Source: Saccharibacillus sp. O23
Lineage (GTDB): Bacteria; Bacillota; Bacilli; Paenibacillales; Paenibacillaceae
Assembly (NCBI RefSeq): GCF_002205895.1
Contig: NZ_NJDE01000003.1
Location: 496,001-560,000, forward strand
Direction of reading: 5' to 3'
Length of the DNA: 64,000 nt
A model generated the notes under the pieces. The model made no database searches and had not been told where the DNA came from. It worked only from the letters and a program-made list of their open reading frames with translations. Shown here in pieces: positions 45,600 to 53,574 of the stretch; positions within the stretch are counted from its first letter, which is position 1; each line of letters opens with the position of its first letter. The translations under genes and the position numbers were made by a program.

Positions 45600-45640
45600 G
45601 AAAAAAGCGGACCGAAATCAAGTTCGATTCCGGTCCGCTA
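45600..45640 (-). terminator. Intrinsic terminator of the 155-aa unknown gene
   Basis: AGCGGACCGGAATCG and CGGTCCGCT with inner GATTTC pairing form a long stem; TTTTTT follows on the minus strand. Confidence 0.82.
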
Positions 45641-45686
45641 TCGTTGTTGGTTTTGCTGCCCGACTTTTCTTCGGGTCGATCCGTTT

Positions 45687-46154
45687 TCAGTTCTGTTCTT
45701 CGCGGCACCCCAACGGCAAAACGGCGAGAACGCGAGGATTGCGGAAAAAATCGAGCTTCAGATAATGCAGGAGTTCTTCAAGCTGCATTTTCGCTTTCGA
45801 CGGAGTCGAACTCTCGATTTCGCGAATGTCCAGTTCAAAATAAGGTTCTTCTTCGGACTCGTCAGACGCATTGGAATAAATGCCGACGCTGAACGTTTCG
45901 ACGTAATTCGGCTCGTAGAGTCTGCCGCTTACTACTTCGTCGGGAAAAGTCATGCGCAGCCAGTTCGCGAACTTCCGATATGCTTCGTCGAAAATCCGGA
46001 TCGCGCTCGATATGCTGGTAAAAAAAACATCGCTGTCAAAAGACATCGCATAAGATCGATCCGCAAAAAAGCTCGGCTCTCCGTAATTTTTTTGCAGGAA
46101 GTCAAACCGGATCAACTCGTTTTCATAAAGCCTTTGACTATGGATCGTGATCAT
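45687..46154 (-). CDS. Hypothetical protein, 155 aa
   Basis: No family recognised. Acidic soluble protein with many aromatic residues (LIRFDFLQKNYGEPSFFADRSYAM, DEAYRKFANWLRMTFPDE) and an acidic segment, ASDESEEEPYFELDIREIESS. GAAGGTATGTGCC precedes the ATG, and a clean terminator follows, so it is a real single-gene unit. Function unknown. Confidence 0.7.
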   Translation of the reverse strand: MITIHSQRLYENELIRFDFLQKNYGEPSFFADRSYAMSFDSDVFFTSISSAIRIFDEAYRKFANWLRMTFPDEVVSGRLYEPNYVETFSVGIYSNASDESEEEPYFELDIREIESSTPSKAKMQLEELLHYLKLDFFRNPRVLAVLPLGCREEQN

Positions 46155-46195
46155 GGCACATACCTTCTTCTATACGACTTGATCGGAACTTCTGT

Positions 46196-46402
46196 TCACT
46201 GCTGATCCGCTGCCGCGGATTTCAGTACTTTTTTCATGTTTTTCTCGAACTTGGCCCGCGGAATCAATACGCTATGCTGGCAGCCCACGCATTTGATCCG
46301 AATGTCCATGCCCATACGAATGATCTCCATCTCGTTGCTCCCGCACGGATGCGGCTTTTTCATTTGTACGATGTCCCCCAGGCCGAACACTTTGCGCTCC
46401 AA
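46196..46402 (-). CDS. DUF951 small zinc-ribbon-like protein
   Basis: A 68-aa protein with KKPHPCGSNEMEIIRMGMDIRIKCVGCQHSVLIPR, the DUF951 pattern with three cysteines and one histidine likely to bind zinc. TTG at 46402 is chosen because GGAGG stands 8 bases upstream; a GTG nine bases earlier overlaps that ribosome site. It follows the mscS gene by 17 bases and is usual in this position near the origin in Bacilli. Confidence 0.88.
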   Translation of the reverse strand: MERKVFGLGDIVQMKKPHPCGSNEMEIIRMGMDIRIKCVGCQHSVLIPRAKFEKNMKKVLKSAAADQQ

Positions 46403-46419
46403 CCGGGCCACCTCCTTTA

Positions 46420-47508
46420 CTACTGGGCCGAATGCGGCTTATCTTCCGTATTCGGCGTTTTCTCCGCGTCGGTCTTCTCGGACTCGGGTTTGCCGGGTCC
46501 TTCCGCATCGGCTTTTGCCGACTCGGCTTGCGCCCGCGCGGCTTCCTGCTGCCGAAGCGAAACTTCTTCCGCCTCTTTGGCTTTGCGCTCCGCTTCTTCG
46601 GCCAGCGCCTGCTTCAAAGCGTCGTCCCGCTCCATCGCCCGCTTGATCTCGCCGCGAATCAGGCTTTCCACTTCGGCCTGCGCGTTCGGGGAACACTTGA
46701 CCGCGATCCGCAGCGTATATTCTCCGGTCGTCATCGCTTGAACGCCGAGAATGCGGGGAGCGCTCAATACTTTCGCGTTTTCTTCATGCACTTTCTCCAA
46801 CGAACGGGCCACCAGATGGTTCGCCTCGTCCAGAGGCCGCGTCGCCGCCATCGGAATATCGATGACCGCTTGGGCGTCGGCAAGCGAGAAATTGGTCACG
46901 TTCGTGATGGTTCCGTTCGGAATCGCGTACACTTCGCCGTTCCAATTGCGCAGGCGAGTGGTTCGCAGGCCGATGACCTCCACCGTTCCTTTGAACGTGG
47001 CGATCTGCACGACGTCCCCTACCGCGAACTGGTCTTCGAACACGATGAAGAATCCGGTGATCACGTCTTTGACCAGACTCTGCGCGCCGAAACCGATCGC
47101 CAGACCGATGACCCCCGCGCCGGCGATCAGCGGAGCCAAGTCGTAACCGAGTTCGGAGATGATCAGCATCAGCATGATAAAGTTCAACACGATATTCGTG
47201 ACGTTCTTGAGCAGCTTGCCGACCGTCACGAAACGTCTCGGTTTCACGCGAAACTTGTTTTCGCCGCTCTCCTTATGCTGCCGAAGCAGCGCCCGATCGA
47301 TCACTTTGTAGGTGACGCGGATCGCGACCTGCGCCAGCACGATAATCAGCACGATTCGCAGCGCCGTATCGGCCAGACCGATCCATGTGGTCGGATTCGT
47401 CAGTTTGTCCCAGACGCTCGCCGTAAAACTCAGCGCCTGATCGACGGCCTCGCTCGCATCCGGCGTCTTCGTATCGTCCGTTGTCGCGCTCAATAATCCG
47501 TAGAACAT
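46420..47508 (-). CDS. MscS-family mechanosensitive channel with long C-terminal coiled tail
   Basis: A 362-aa small-conductance channel: N-terminal helices, then the pore-lining helix PLIAGAGVIGLAIGFGAQSLVKDVITGFFI, the beta domain FAVGDVVQIATFKGTVEVIGLRTTRLRNWNGEVYAIPNG, and an unusual charged tail of about 75 residues rich in Glu, Ala and Lys (from about 285), predicted helical then disordered. It releases solutes on hypoosmotic shock. GGAAAGGAGTGTTGGA precedes the ATG. Confidence 0.92.
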   Translation of the reverse strand: MFYGLLSATTDDTKTPDASEAVDQALSFTASVWDKLTNPTTWIGLADTALRIVLIIVLAQVAIRVTYKVIDRALLRQHKESGENKFRVKPRRFVTVGKLLKNVTNIVLNFIMLMLIISELGYDLAPLIAGAGVIGLAIGFGAQSLVKDVITGFFIVFEDQFAVGDVVQIATFKGTVEVIGLRTTRLRNWNGEVYAIPNGTITNVTNFSLADAQAVIDIPMAATRPLDEANHLVARSLEKVHEENAKVLSAPRILGVQAMTTGEYTLRIAVKCSPNAQAEVESLIRGEIKRAMERDDALKQALAEEAERKAKEAEEVSLRQQEAARAQAESAKADAEGPGKPESEKTDAEKTPNTEDKPHSAQ

Positions 47509-47541
47509 TCCAACACTCCTTTCCGTTTCCGCGATCGGCTT

Positions 47542-47793
47542 TTAGATCATCTTTTCATAAGCCGAATCGATTTGCCGGAAGATCCCTCGCATCTCCACGT
47601 TCTCCGTACGCAAAATATCCAATACCCTATCCGACTCGGCTTCGGCGAAAGCAAGCGAGATCGCGCAGCCTGCCGTGATTCCGGAAGGCGTCGGCACGAG
47701 CTCGAAAGAAACCGCGTGCTCGTCCAGCAGCATTTCGGCGCGAAGCGCCTGCTGCGACGAATCGAACGCCATGATCCGCTGCTGCCCGCTCAA
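47542..47793 (-). CDS. DUF3343 protein (putative Se/S carrier-like)
   Basis: An 83-aa protein with IMAFDSSQQALRAEMLLDEHAVSFELVPTP and SGITAGCAISLAF, the DUF3343 pattern including one conserved Cys. The family is found next to cysteine-desulfurase-like genes and has been proposed as a sulfur or selenium carrier. The start is uncertain: TTG at 47793 overlapping the upstream stop, or ATG at 47772; neither has a strong ribosome site. Confidence 0.82.
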   Translation of the reverse strand: MSGQQRIMAFDSSQQALRAEMLLDEHAVSFELVPTPSGITAGCAISLAFAEAESDRVLDILRTENVEMRGIFRQIDSAYEKMI

Positions 47794-48296
47794 CTTTTGC
47801 CGTCCCGACGCGCCAAGTCGATCGCTTCTTTTTCTTCCGGCGACAATGCGTATTTGGATGCGCCTTGATCGAGCGGCTTCGCGTAGACATAAGAGCTTTC
47901 CCGGTTATGCAGGCCGCTGATCACGATCCCGTTATCGAGATCGTCCAGCAGCGCAAGCGAGAAGCTGAGATCGCTGCCCTGATCGGAAAACGCGTTGTAG
48001 CGTTTGATGCCGACTTTGTTTTTCGCCATGCGTTGACGCTGCTCGATCATGAGCATGGTGCGGCGCTGTTTCTCCTGCTCGTCTTCGACCGAATCGGTCT
48101 GCGTCTTCAGGTTGAGCAGCAGCGATTCGAGGTCTTCGATTCCGGCCCCCGCCATCATGCGTTCGTATCGTTTGCGCAGTCGGCCCAGCCTGATCGATTG
48201 CGCCAATACGAGAATCAGAAGGAGAAGCACCAATACCGTAAGAACGGCTACAATAACGAACAATTGTTCGCTGATCAAGTTATTTAATTCTGTCAT
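47790..48296 (-). CDS. DUF4446 protein with one membrane helix
   Basis: A 168-aa protein: one N-terminal helix (LFVIVAVLTVLVLLLLILVLAQ), a coiled coil, and the DUF4446 core GIKRYNAFSDQGSDLSFSLALLDDLDNGIVISGLHNRE. The family is common near the origin in Bacilli; function unknown. AAGGGACAGAGTCGAAGC precedes the ATG. It ends in a four-base overlap with the DUF3343 gene. Confidence 0.9.
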   Translation of the reverse strand: MTELNNLISEQLFVIVAVLTVLVLLLLILVLAQSIRLGRLRKRYERMMAGAGIEDLESLLLNLKTQTDSVEDEQEKQRRTMLMIEQRQRMAKNKVGIKRYNAFSDQGSDLSFSLALLDDLDNGIVISGLHNRESSYVYAKPLDQGASKYALSPEEKEAIDLARRDGKS

Positions 48297-48387
48297 GCTT
48301 CGACTCTGTCCCTTCTGCTGCTTGTCTATTAAGTTGACCGCATTAAATCTAAGGTGCCTAACATGATTCGCGGTCAGCGTACGAGTC

Positions 48388-48602
48388 GGAAGTTTGTAAA
48401 ATCGGCGCTTGCTTTCGCATAGACCCTTGACCGCTTAAGATGAACGCAAACGTTACGTTCGATGCGGTCAAGATATTGGACGGGGGCATCTTCGGTATTT
48501 ACCCGGTTTGCGTTCCTCCTACACGAATTTGCGGAACCCCGAGAAGAATCGGATCCGGCGAAAGGTCTTTCCGGTTCCCGAGAGCCGCCTTTACAAACTT
48601 CC
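48388..48602. repeat. Large nested inverted-repeat locus C
   Basis: The 313-base gap between the DUF4446 and aminotransferase genes is dominated by this structure. Perfect outer arms GGAAGTTTGTAAA (48388-48400) and TTTACAAACTTCC (48590-48602) enclose CTTGACCGC...GCGGTCAAG (48426-48472), a GGAACC/GGTTCC pair and a GAAAGG-CTTTCC hairpin. The 16 bases at 48425-48440 recur at 29903. The right arm plus AAAGGCGG (minus strand) resembles the inner-arm junction of copies A, B and F. No coding frame is supported. Confidence 0.5.
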
Positions 48603-48609
48603 AGATGGT

Positions 48610-49785
48610 TCATCGCGACGCGAAGCGAGCGATCTCGCGCACCGCGGTTATCAGCGATTCCGCTTCCGTCTCCGTCGTATCATGGCCGACGCTGCAACGC
48701 AGCGCGCCTTTTGCTGTCGTATCGGCCGCTCGGTGAGCGAGCGGCGTGCAATGAAATCCGGCTCTGACCGCGATTCCGTAATCGCGATCCAGCCGAAAAG
48801 CGATCTCCGACGGCTCCGCGGCCGCGAGCGTAAAAGAAACGATCCCCGTTCTCGGTTGTCCGAGTCCGGGACCGAGAATCCGGAGTCCGTCTATGGCGGA
48901 CAACCGTTCCATGATCTTCTGCGTCAGCTGCCATTCCCGGCTGCCGATTGCCGAAGCTCCTTCGCGGAGCACATGCCGCACACCCGCGCCGAGCCCGGCG
49001 ATGCCGACCGTGTTCGGCGTTCCCGCTTCGTAACGGTCGGGCCGAACGGAAGGTTGATCCGCTTCTTCCGATTGACTCCCCGTACCGCCGTGAATCAGCG
49101 GCACCAAGTCGATGTCCGGGCTGATATACAGCCCGCCCGTTCCCTGCGGGCCGAGCAGCCCTTTGTGTCCCGGGAACGCCAGCAGGTCGATGCCCAGCTT
49201 GCCGACGTCGAGTTCCAGAACGCCGGCGCTCTGCGCCGCATCGACCAGCAGCTTCGCGCCGCAGCCCCGCGCGATCTCCGCGATGTCCGCCAGAGGCAGA
49301 ATGCTGCCCAGCAGATTCGAGCTGTGGTTGCAGACGATCAATCGGGTATCGGGCCGGCATAACCCGGCAAGTTCGTCCAGATCGATTCCGCCGGACTCGT
49401 CGACCGGTACATAATCGACTCGAACGCCGTGCTCCCGACGCATATATTCCAGCGGCCGCCGTACCGAATTGTGTTCGATCATGGTGGCGATCGCATGATC
49501 GCCCGGCTTGAGAAATCCTTTGATCGCCTGATTCAGCGCGGCGGTCGTATTGGACATATAGGCGATATCGCTCGGATTCGCGATGCCGAACAAACGGCCC
49601 AATTCCGTTCGCGTACGCATCAACACACGGCCGGCGTTCATCGCCATCCGGTGGCTGCCGCGGCCCGGATTGGCGGCCTCTTCCAGCATCGAGCGCTGCA
49701 TGGCGTCCAGCACTTCTCGAGGCTTCGGCCAAGAGGTCGCCGCGTGATCCAGATAGATCACCGGTTTGTTCTCCGATCGGTTCAT
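48610..49785 (-). CDS. Cysteine desulfurase-like aminotransferase (class V, EF2568 type)
   Basis: A 391-aa PLP enzyme: LDHAATSWPKPREVLDAM, IEHNSVRRPLEY, PLP-binding Lys in AFPGHKGLLGPQG, and a C-terminal Cys in VRAGFHCTPLAH that would carry the persulfide. It belongs to the SufS/NifS-related group that often neighbours DUF3343, so a joint role in sulfur or selenium mobilisation is likely. GGAAAGGGAGCTGCTG precedes the ATG. Element C separates it from the DUF4446-DUF3343 pair. Confidence 0.9.
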   Translation of the reverse strand: MNRSENKPVIYLDHAATSWPKPREVLDAMQRSMLEEAANPGRGSHRMAMNAGRVLMRTRTELGRLFGIANPSDIAYMSNTTAALNQAIKGFLKPGDHAIATMIEHNSVRRPLEYMRREHGVRVDYVPVDESGGIDLDELAGLCRPDTRLIVCNHSSNLLGSILPLADIAEIARGCGAKLLVDAAQSAGVLELDVGKLGIDLLAFPGHKGLLGPQGTGGLYISPDIDLVPLIHGGTGSQSEEADQPSVRPDRYEAGTPNTVGIAGLGAGVRHVLREGASAIGSREWQLTQKIMERLSAIDGLRILGPGLGQPRTGIVSFTLAAAEPSEIAFRLDRDYGIAVRAGFHCTPLAHRAADTTAKGALRCSVGHDTTETEAESLITAVREIARFASR

Positions 49786-49936
49786 CAGCAGCTCCCTTTC
49801 CGTTCGCGTCCGCCGGACGCGGAACCGGCGAAAAGCTATATGCTCGACGCTTATACGCTTATTCTTATAATGAAGGAATGAATGACGACAACCTGCGCGT
49901 CCGGCGTTTCGAACGGCTCTTTGCGCTCCCGCGGAT

Positions 49937-50791
49937 CTATTGAAGCAGATCCAACAGACGCTGCAGATCCTGCTGATTGAAATAACTCAGCTCGATTTTG
50001 CCTCTTTCTTTGCTTCCCGGCTTGATCTTGACGGTCGTCTTGAAATGTTCGCGCAGCGAATCTTCTACGTTCTCGATAAAAGGGTCCCGCTTTTTGAGTT
50101 TGTTTTTCGGCTTGCTGCTCACTTTGGCGCTCGCCTGCTGAACGGCTTCTTCCAACTCGCGGACGCTCCATTCCTCGCGGATGCTTTTTTCCGCCAGCGC
50201 GATCTGAACTTCCGGATTTTTGAGACCCACGATCGCTTTGGCATGCCCCATCGACAGCGTTCCACGTGAAACATGTTCTTTGACTTCTTCCGGCAGCGTC
50301 AGCAGACGAAGGAAATTGGCGATATGGGAGCGCGACTTGCCGACTTTCGCCGACAATTCTTCCTGCGTCATCTTGAACTCGTCCATCAGGGATTGATAAG
50401 CGACCGCGATCTCCATCGCGTTCAGGTTCTCACGCTGCACGTTCTCGATCAGCGCGATCTCCATCACCTGCTGATCGCTGAACTCGCGGACGACGGCCGG
50501 AATATCGGATAACCCCGCCAAAGCGGAAGCCCGGCTGCGGCGTTCTCCGGCGATGATCTCGTAACCTTTGAGCACGCTTCGGACGATAATCGGCTGAATC
50601 ACGCCGTGCTGGCGAATCGATTCGGCCAACTCCCGCAAGCCTTCTTCGTCGAACGAATGTCTCGGCTGATACGGATTCGCGCGCAGCTGATCGAGAGGAA
50701 CGTCGACGACCTTATCGTTTTCGCCTACCGTCAACGAAGGAATGAGCGCGTCCAAGCCTTTTCCCAAGCCTTTGCCCGATTTCTTATTCAT
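49937..50791 (-). CDS. parB: ParB/Spo0J chromosome partition protein
   Basis: A 284-aa CTPase that loads at parS and slides as a clamp. N-terminal basic KKSGKGLGKGLDALIPS, CTP-binding block GYEIIAGERRSRASA and ENVQRENLNAMEIA, HTH with TQEELSAKVGKSRSHIANFLRLL, and a C-terminal dimer domain. It overlaps parA by eight bases. A parS-like site lies inside the gene at 50258. Confidence 0.97.
   Translation of the reverse strand: MNKKSGKGLGKGLDALIPSLTVGENDKVVDVPLDQLRANPYQPRHSFDEEGLRELAESIRQHGVIQPIIVRSVLKGYEIIAGERRSRASALAGLSDIPAVVREFSDQQVMEIALIENVQRENLNAMEIAVAYQSLMDEFKMTQEELSAKVGKSRSHIANFLRLLTLPEEVKEHVSRGTLSMGHAKAIVGLKNPEVQIALAEKSIREEWSVRELEEAVQQASAKVSSKPKNKLKKRDPFIENVEDSLREHFKTTVKIKPGSKERGKIELSYFNQQDLQRLLDLLQ
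50258..50273. promoter_or_regulatory. parS site inside parB
   Basis: CGTTCCACGTGAAACA differs from the consensus TGTTNCACGTGAAACA only at the first base. B. subtilis also has a parS site within its parB gene. Confidence 0.88.
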
Positions 50792-51545
50792 CGATGATCA
50801 CTTCCTTTGCCAGCTCCATATAGACCTCCGCTCCTTTGGATCTCGGATCGTACGTCATAATCGTCTGACCGTGCGAAGGCGCTTCGCTTAAGCGAATATT
50901 GCGCGGAATGATCGTGCTGTAGACTTTGTCTTGAAAATACTTTTTCACTTCTTCGATGACTTGAATGCCGAGATTCGTCCGCGCGTCGAGCATGGTCAGC
51001 AGCACGCCTTCGATCTGAAGCTCGGTGTTCAGATGCTTCTGCACGAGTCGAACGGTGTTGAGCAGTTGGCTCAGCCCTTCAAGCGCGTAATATTCGCATT
51101 GGATCGGGATAATGACCGAATCGGCGGCCGTTAACGAATTGATCGTCAGAATGCCGAGGGAAGGCGGACAATCGATCAAGATATAATCATAGTCGTTTTT
51201 CACGAGATGAATATTTTTCTTGAGCCGCATCTCTCTCGATACGACCGGAACCAATTCGATCTCCGCTCCGGCCAGTTGGATCGTGGCGGGAATGACGTCA
51301 AGCCCTTCGATATGCGTAGGCACGATGACTTCTTTGGGATGGACTTCGTTGATCAGGACATCGTAGATGCACTGCTCCACGTCGGCTTTGTTGATGCCTA
51401 CGCCGCTAGTCGTGTTTCCCTGCGGGTCGATATCGATCAGCAGCACGCGTTTGCCCAGCTTGGCCAGACCCGCACTCAGGTTGACGGAAGTCGTCGTTTT
51501 GCCGACTCCGCCTTTCTGGTTGGCGATTGCAATGATTTTGGACAA
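50784..51545 (-). CDS. parA: ParA/Soj chromosome partition ATPase
   Basis: A 253-aa Walker-type ATPase: deviant Walker A NQKGGVGKTTTSVNLSAGL at 9-27, Walker B ILIDCPPSLGIL. It partners ParB in origin segregation and also regulates DnaA. It follows noc by 34 bases; the ribosome site CGAGGTGAATTCGATTG is reasonable. Confidence 0.97.
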   Translation of the reverse strand: MSKIIAIANQKGGVGKTTTSVNLSAGLAKLGKRVLLIDIDPQGNTTSGVGINKADVEQCIYDVLINEVHPKEVIVPTHIEGLDVIPATIQLAGAEIELVPVVSREMRLKKNIHLVKNDYDYILIDCPPSLGILTINSLTAADSVIIPIQCEYYALEGLSQLLNTVRLVQKHLNTELQIEGVLLTMLDARTNLGIQVIEEVKKYFQDKVYSTIIPRNIRLSEAPSHGQTIMTYDPRSKGAEVYMELAKEVIIDE

Positions 51546-51579
51546 TCGAATTCACCTCGGTTGACGTCGGTTAAGCCCG

Positions 51580-52398
51580 TCAGGATTTTTTGGGAATCCG
51601 AATCACGATCTCGTAGTGATCCCCCTGGTCGGCTTCCGTCTTCTGAATCTCCATGCCCGATCCCGCGATCATATCGATCGAATGGCGGATCGTGTTAAGC
51701 GCGAGCCGAACATCCTTCGAATACGAGACGCGTTTGGACTTTTTGACCAGAACGGCTTCTTTGTAAAAAGCGACCCGGGCTTCCGTCTGCTTCACGTTCA
51801 GTTCTTTGTCGACGATCTCTTTGAGCACCTTAAGCCGAAGTTCTTCGCTGCCCAGCGACAGCAGGGCGCGCGCATGCCGTTCGGTGATCCGACGCTCCGT
51901 CAGCGCCTGCTTGACCGCTTCCGGCAGTTGGAGCAGCCGAAGTTTGTTCGCGATCGTCGATTGGCTTTTGCCCAATCGCTGCGCCAGACTCTCCTGCGTA
52001 AGCTGATGAATCTCCAGCAGCTTCTCGTAGGCGACCGCTTCTTCGATCGCCGTCAATCCTTCGCGCTGCAAATTCTCGATCAGCGCGATCGAAGCCGCCT
52101 GCGAATCGTTAAATTCCCGCACCACGGCCGGAACCGTCGTCAGGCCTAATTTGCGCACCGCCCGCCAACGCCGTTCTCCGGCGATGATCTCGTAGCGTCC
52201 GCCGCGCATACGCACGACGATCGGTTGAATGACGCCGTGCGTCTTGATCGTCTGGCACAGCTCTTCGATCTTCTCTTCATCGAAGATCGTGCGCGGTTGA
52301 TAAGGGCTGCTTACCACTTCGTCAACCGGAACCTGCTTGATCTCGTCTCCGGACGAACGTTCCGTCAGCCCGAATAATTTGGAAAATTGCTCTTTCAT
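51580..52398 (-). CDS. noc: Nucleoid occlusion protein Noc
   Basis: A 272-aa ParB paralogue that binds NBS sites and the membrane to stop division over the nucleoid. N-terminal amphipathic MKEQFSKLFGLTE, then YQPRTIFDEEKI, YEIIAGERRWRAVRKLG, ENLQREGLTAIEEAVAYE and the HTH TQESLAQRLGKSQSTIANKLRLL. ATG at 52398 matches the start of known Noc proteins and stands 11 bases after AGGTGG; ATG at 52407 would add three residues. Confidence 0.93.
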   Translation of the reverse strand: MKEQFSKLFGLTERSSGDEIKQVPVDEVVSSPYQPRTIFDEEKIEELCQTIKTHGVIQPIVVRMRGGRYEIIAGERRWRAVRKLGLTTVPAVVREFNDSQAASIALIENLQREGLTAIEEAVAYEKLLEIHQLTQESLAQRLGKSQSTIANKLRLLQLPEAVKQALTERRITERHARALLSLGSEELRLKVLKEIVDKELNVKQTEARVAFYKEAVLVKKSKRVSYSKDVRLALNTIRHSIDMIAGSGMEIQKTEADQGDHYEIVIRIPKKS

Positions 52399-52720
52399 TC
52401 CGAACATGACCACCTATTCCGGGAAGGCGGCGCAGCAGCTCCGACCTTCTCAAGAAATTTCAACTCCCGGCTCGAACCGTTTTCCGCTCCGACGGATCTC
52501 CGCCGCAATTTGCGTTCCCCCCGCAATCCTTGCGCGTTTTGCCGATCCGCAGACAGAATGCTTGCCGAGCCTTTTCTTGCAGCCGTTTGCAGCGTGTCTT
52601 CTTCATTCCATATTGCTCCAAAAAGTCTGCGGGCAGACAATTTCAGTTTATCACTTTTCACGGGTGAATCCTATCCTGAAATCGGCTGCTTCCCCCGAGC
52701 CGTACGGCTCCGCGCGCAGC
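52399..52720. other. noc upstream region without a supported gene
   Basis: The gap of about 450 bases between noc and rsmG holds the rsmG terminator (52721-52746), one perfect parS site (52777-52792) and otherwise unassigned sequence. A minus-strand frame of about 88 codons exists but has no ribosome site and atypical composition. No clear promoter for noc was found. Confidence 0.5.
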
Positions 52721-52746
52721 AAAAAACGCCGCCCGAAGGCGGCGTT
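52721..52746 (-). terminator. Intrinsic terminator after rsmG
   Basis: AACGCCGCC and GGCGGCGTT pair around CGAAG; TTTTTT follows on the minus strand. Confidence 0.85.
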
Positions 52747-52776
52747 CATATCGATTCCGACGATGATTTCGATGCG

Positions 52777-52792
52777 TGTTCCACGTGAAACA
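52777..52792. promoter_or_regulatory. Perfect parS site between noc and rsmG
   Basis: TGTTCCACGTGAAACA matches the Bacilli parS consensus at every base. It is the nucleation site for ParB loading close to the origin. Confidence 0.95.
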
Positions 52793-52849
52793 GCGATCCG
52801 AACCGTTGCGGTCCGAAGCCGAAATATCTATGGATTTCGCGTCTGCTTT

Positions 52850-53572
52850 CTAGACCAGCGGTTTTTTCAACGGCAGGCCCGGCGTGCGCGGATATTTGTA
52901 AGGCGTGATGCCGCGTTTCTCCACGCGGATAATATGACGTTCCGAATCGTCGAAAGGCAAACGGAAAGCTTCCACGCCGACGATCTCGCCGCGCAGTTCG
53001 CGCAAGCTTTTCTTCGACTCTTCGATCTCTTCCGCCGGGTCGGTCCCTTTCATCGCCGCGAACATTCCTTCCGGCTTGACGAACGGCAGGCAGAATTCGT
53101 TCAGCACCGCCAGCCGCGCCACGGCGCGAGCAGTCACCAGATCGAATTCGTCGCGATATCCGCGCTTATGTCCCCACTCTTCGGCCCGGCCGTGCAGGAA
53201 CTCGGCATTCTTCAATCCCAACCCTTCGGATACCGCTTTGAGGAAGGTGATCCGCTTGTTCAACGAATCGATGATGCACAGCTTCAGATGCGGAAAAGCG
53301 ATCTTCAGCGGCACGCCGGGGAAACCGGCTCCCGAACCGATATCGGCCAAGCTGGTTACCTTTTTCATATCCGCGTAGAAAGCCAGCGTCAGCGAATCGT
53401 AAAAATGCTTCTCGTAAACCTGTTCGCGCTCCGTGATGCCGGTGAGGTTCATCTTTTCGTTCCATTCGATCAGTAACTCGTAATAAGTCTCGAACTGCTC
53501 AAGCTGCCGCTCGTTAAGTTCGATGCCGTTGCTTTTCAGCCGTTCCGCGAAACGCTCTTGAATAACGTCCAT
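52850..53572 (-). CDS. rsmG: 16S rRNA (guanine-527-N7)-methyltransferase
   Basis: A 240-aa AdoMet-dependent enzyme (formerly GidB): LTGITEREQVYEKHFYDSL, AdoMet loop ADIGSGAGFPGVPLKI, and TARAVARLAVLNEF. Loss of RsmG gives low-level streptomycin resistance in many bacteria. It starts two bases after the mnmG stop. Confidence 0.97.
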   Translation of the reverse strand: MDVIQERFAERLKSNGIELNERQLEQFETYYELLIEWNEKMNLTGITEREQVYEKHFYDSLTLAFYADMKKVTSLADIGSGAGFPGVPLKIAFPHLKLCIIDSLNKRITFLKAVSEGLGLKNAEFLHGRAEEWGHKRGYRDEFDLVTARAVARLAVLNEFCLPFVKPEGMFAAMKGTDPAEEIEESKKSLRELRGEIVGVEAFRLPFDDSERHIIRVEKRGITPYKYPRTPGLPLKKPLV

Positions 53573-53574
53573 GC

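Noticed and set aside
52395-52661. An 88-codon minus-strand frame upstream of noc
   Set aside because: No ribosome site, overlaps the noc start, and no protein family pattern.
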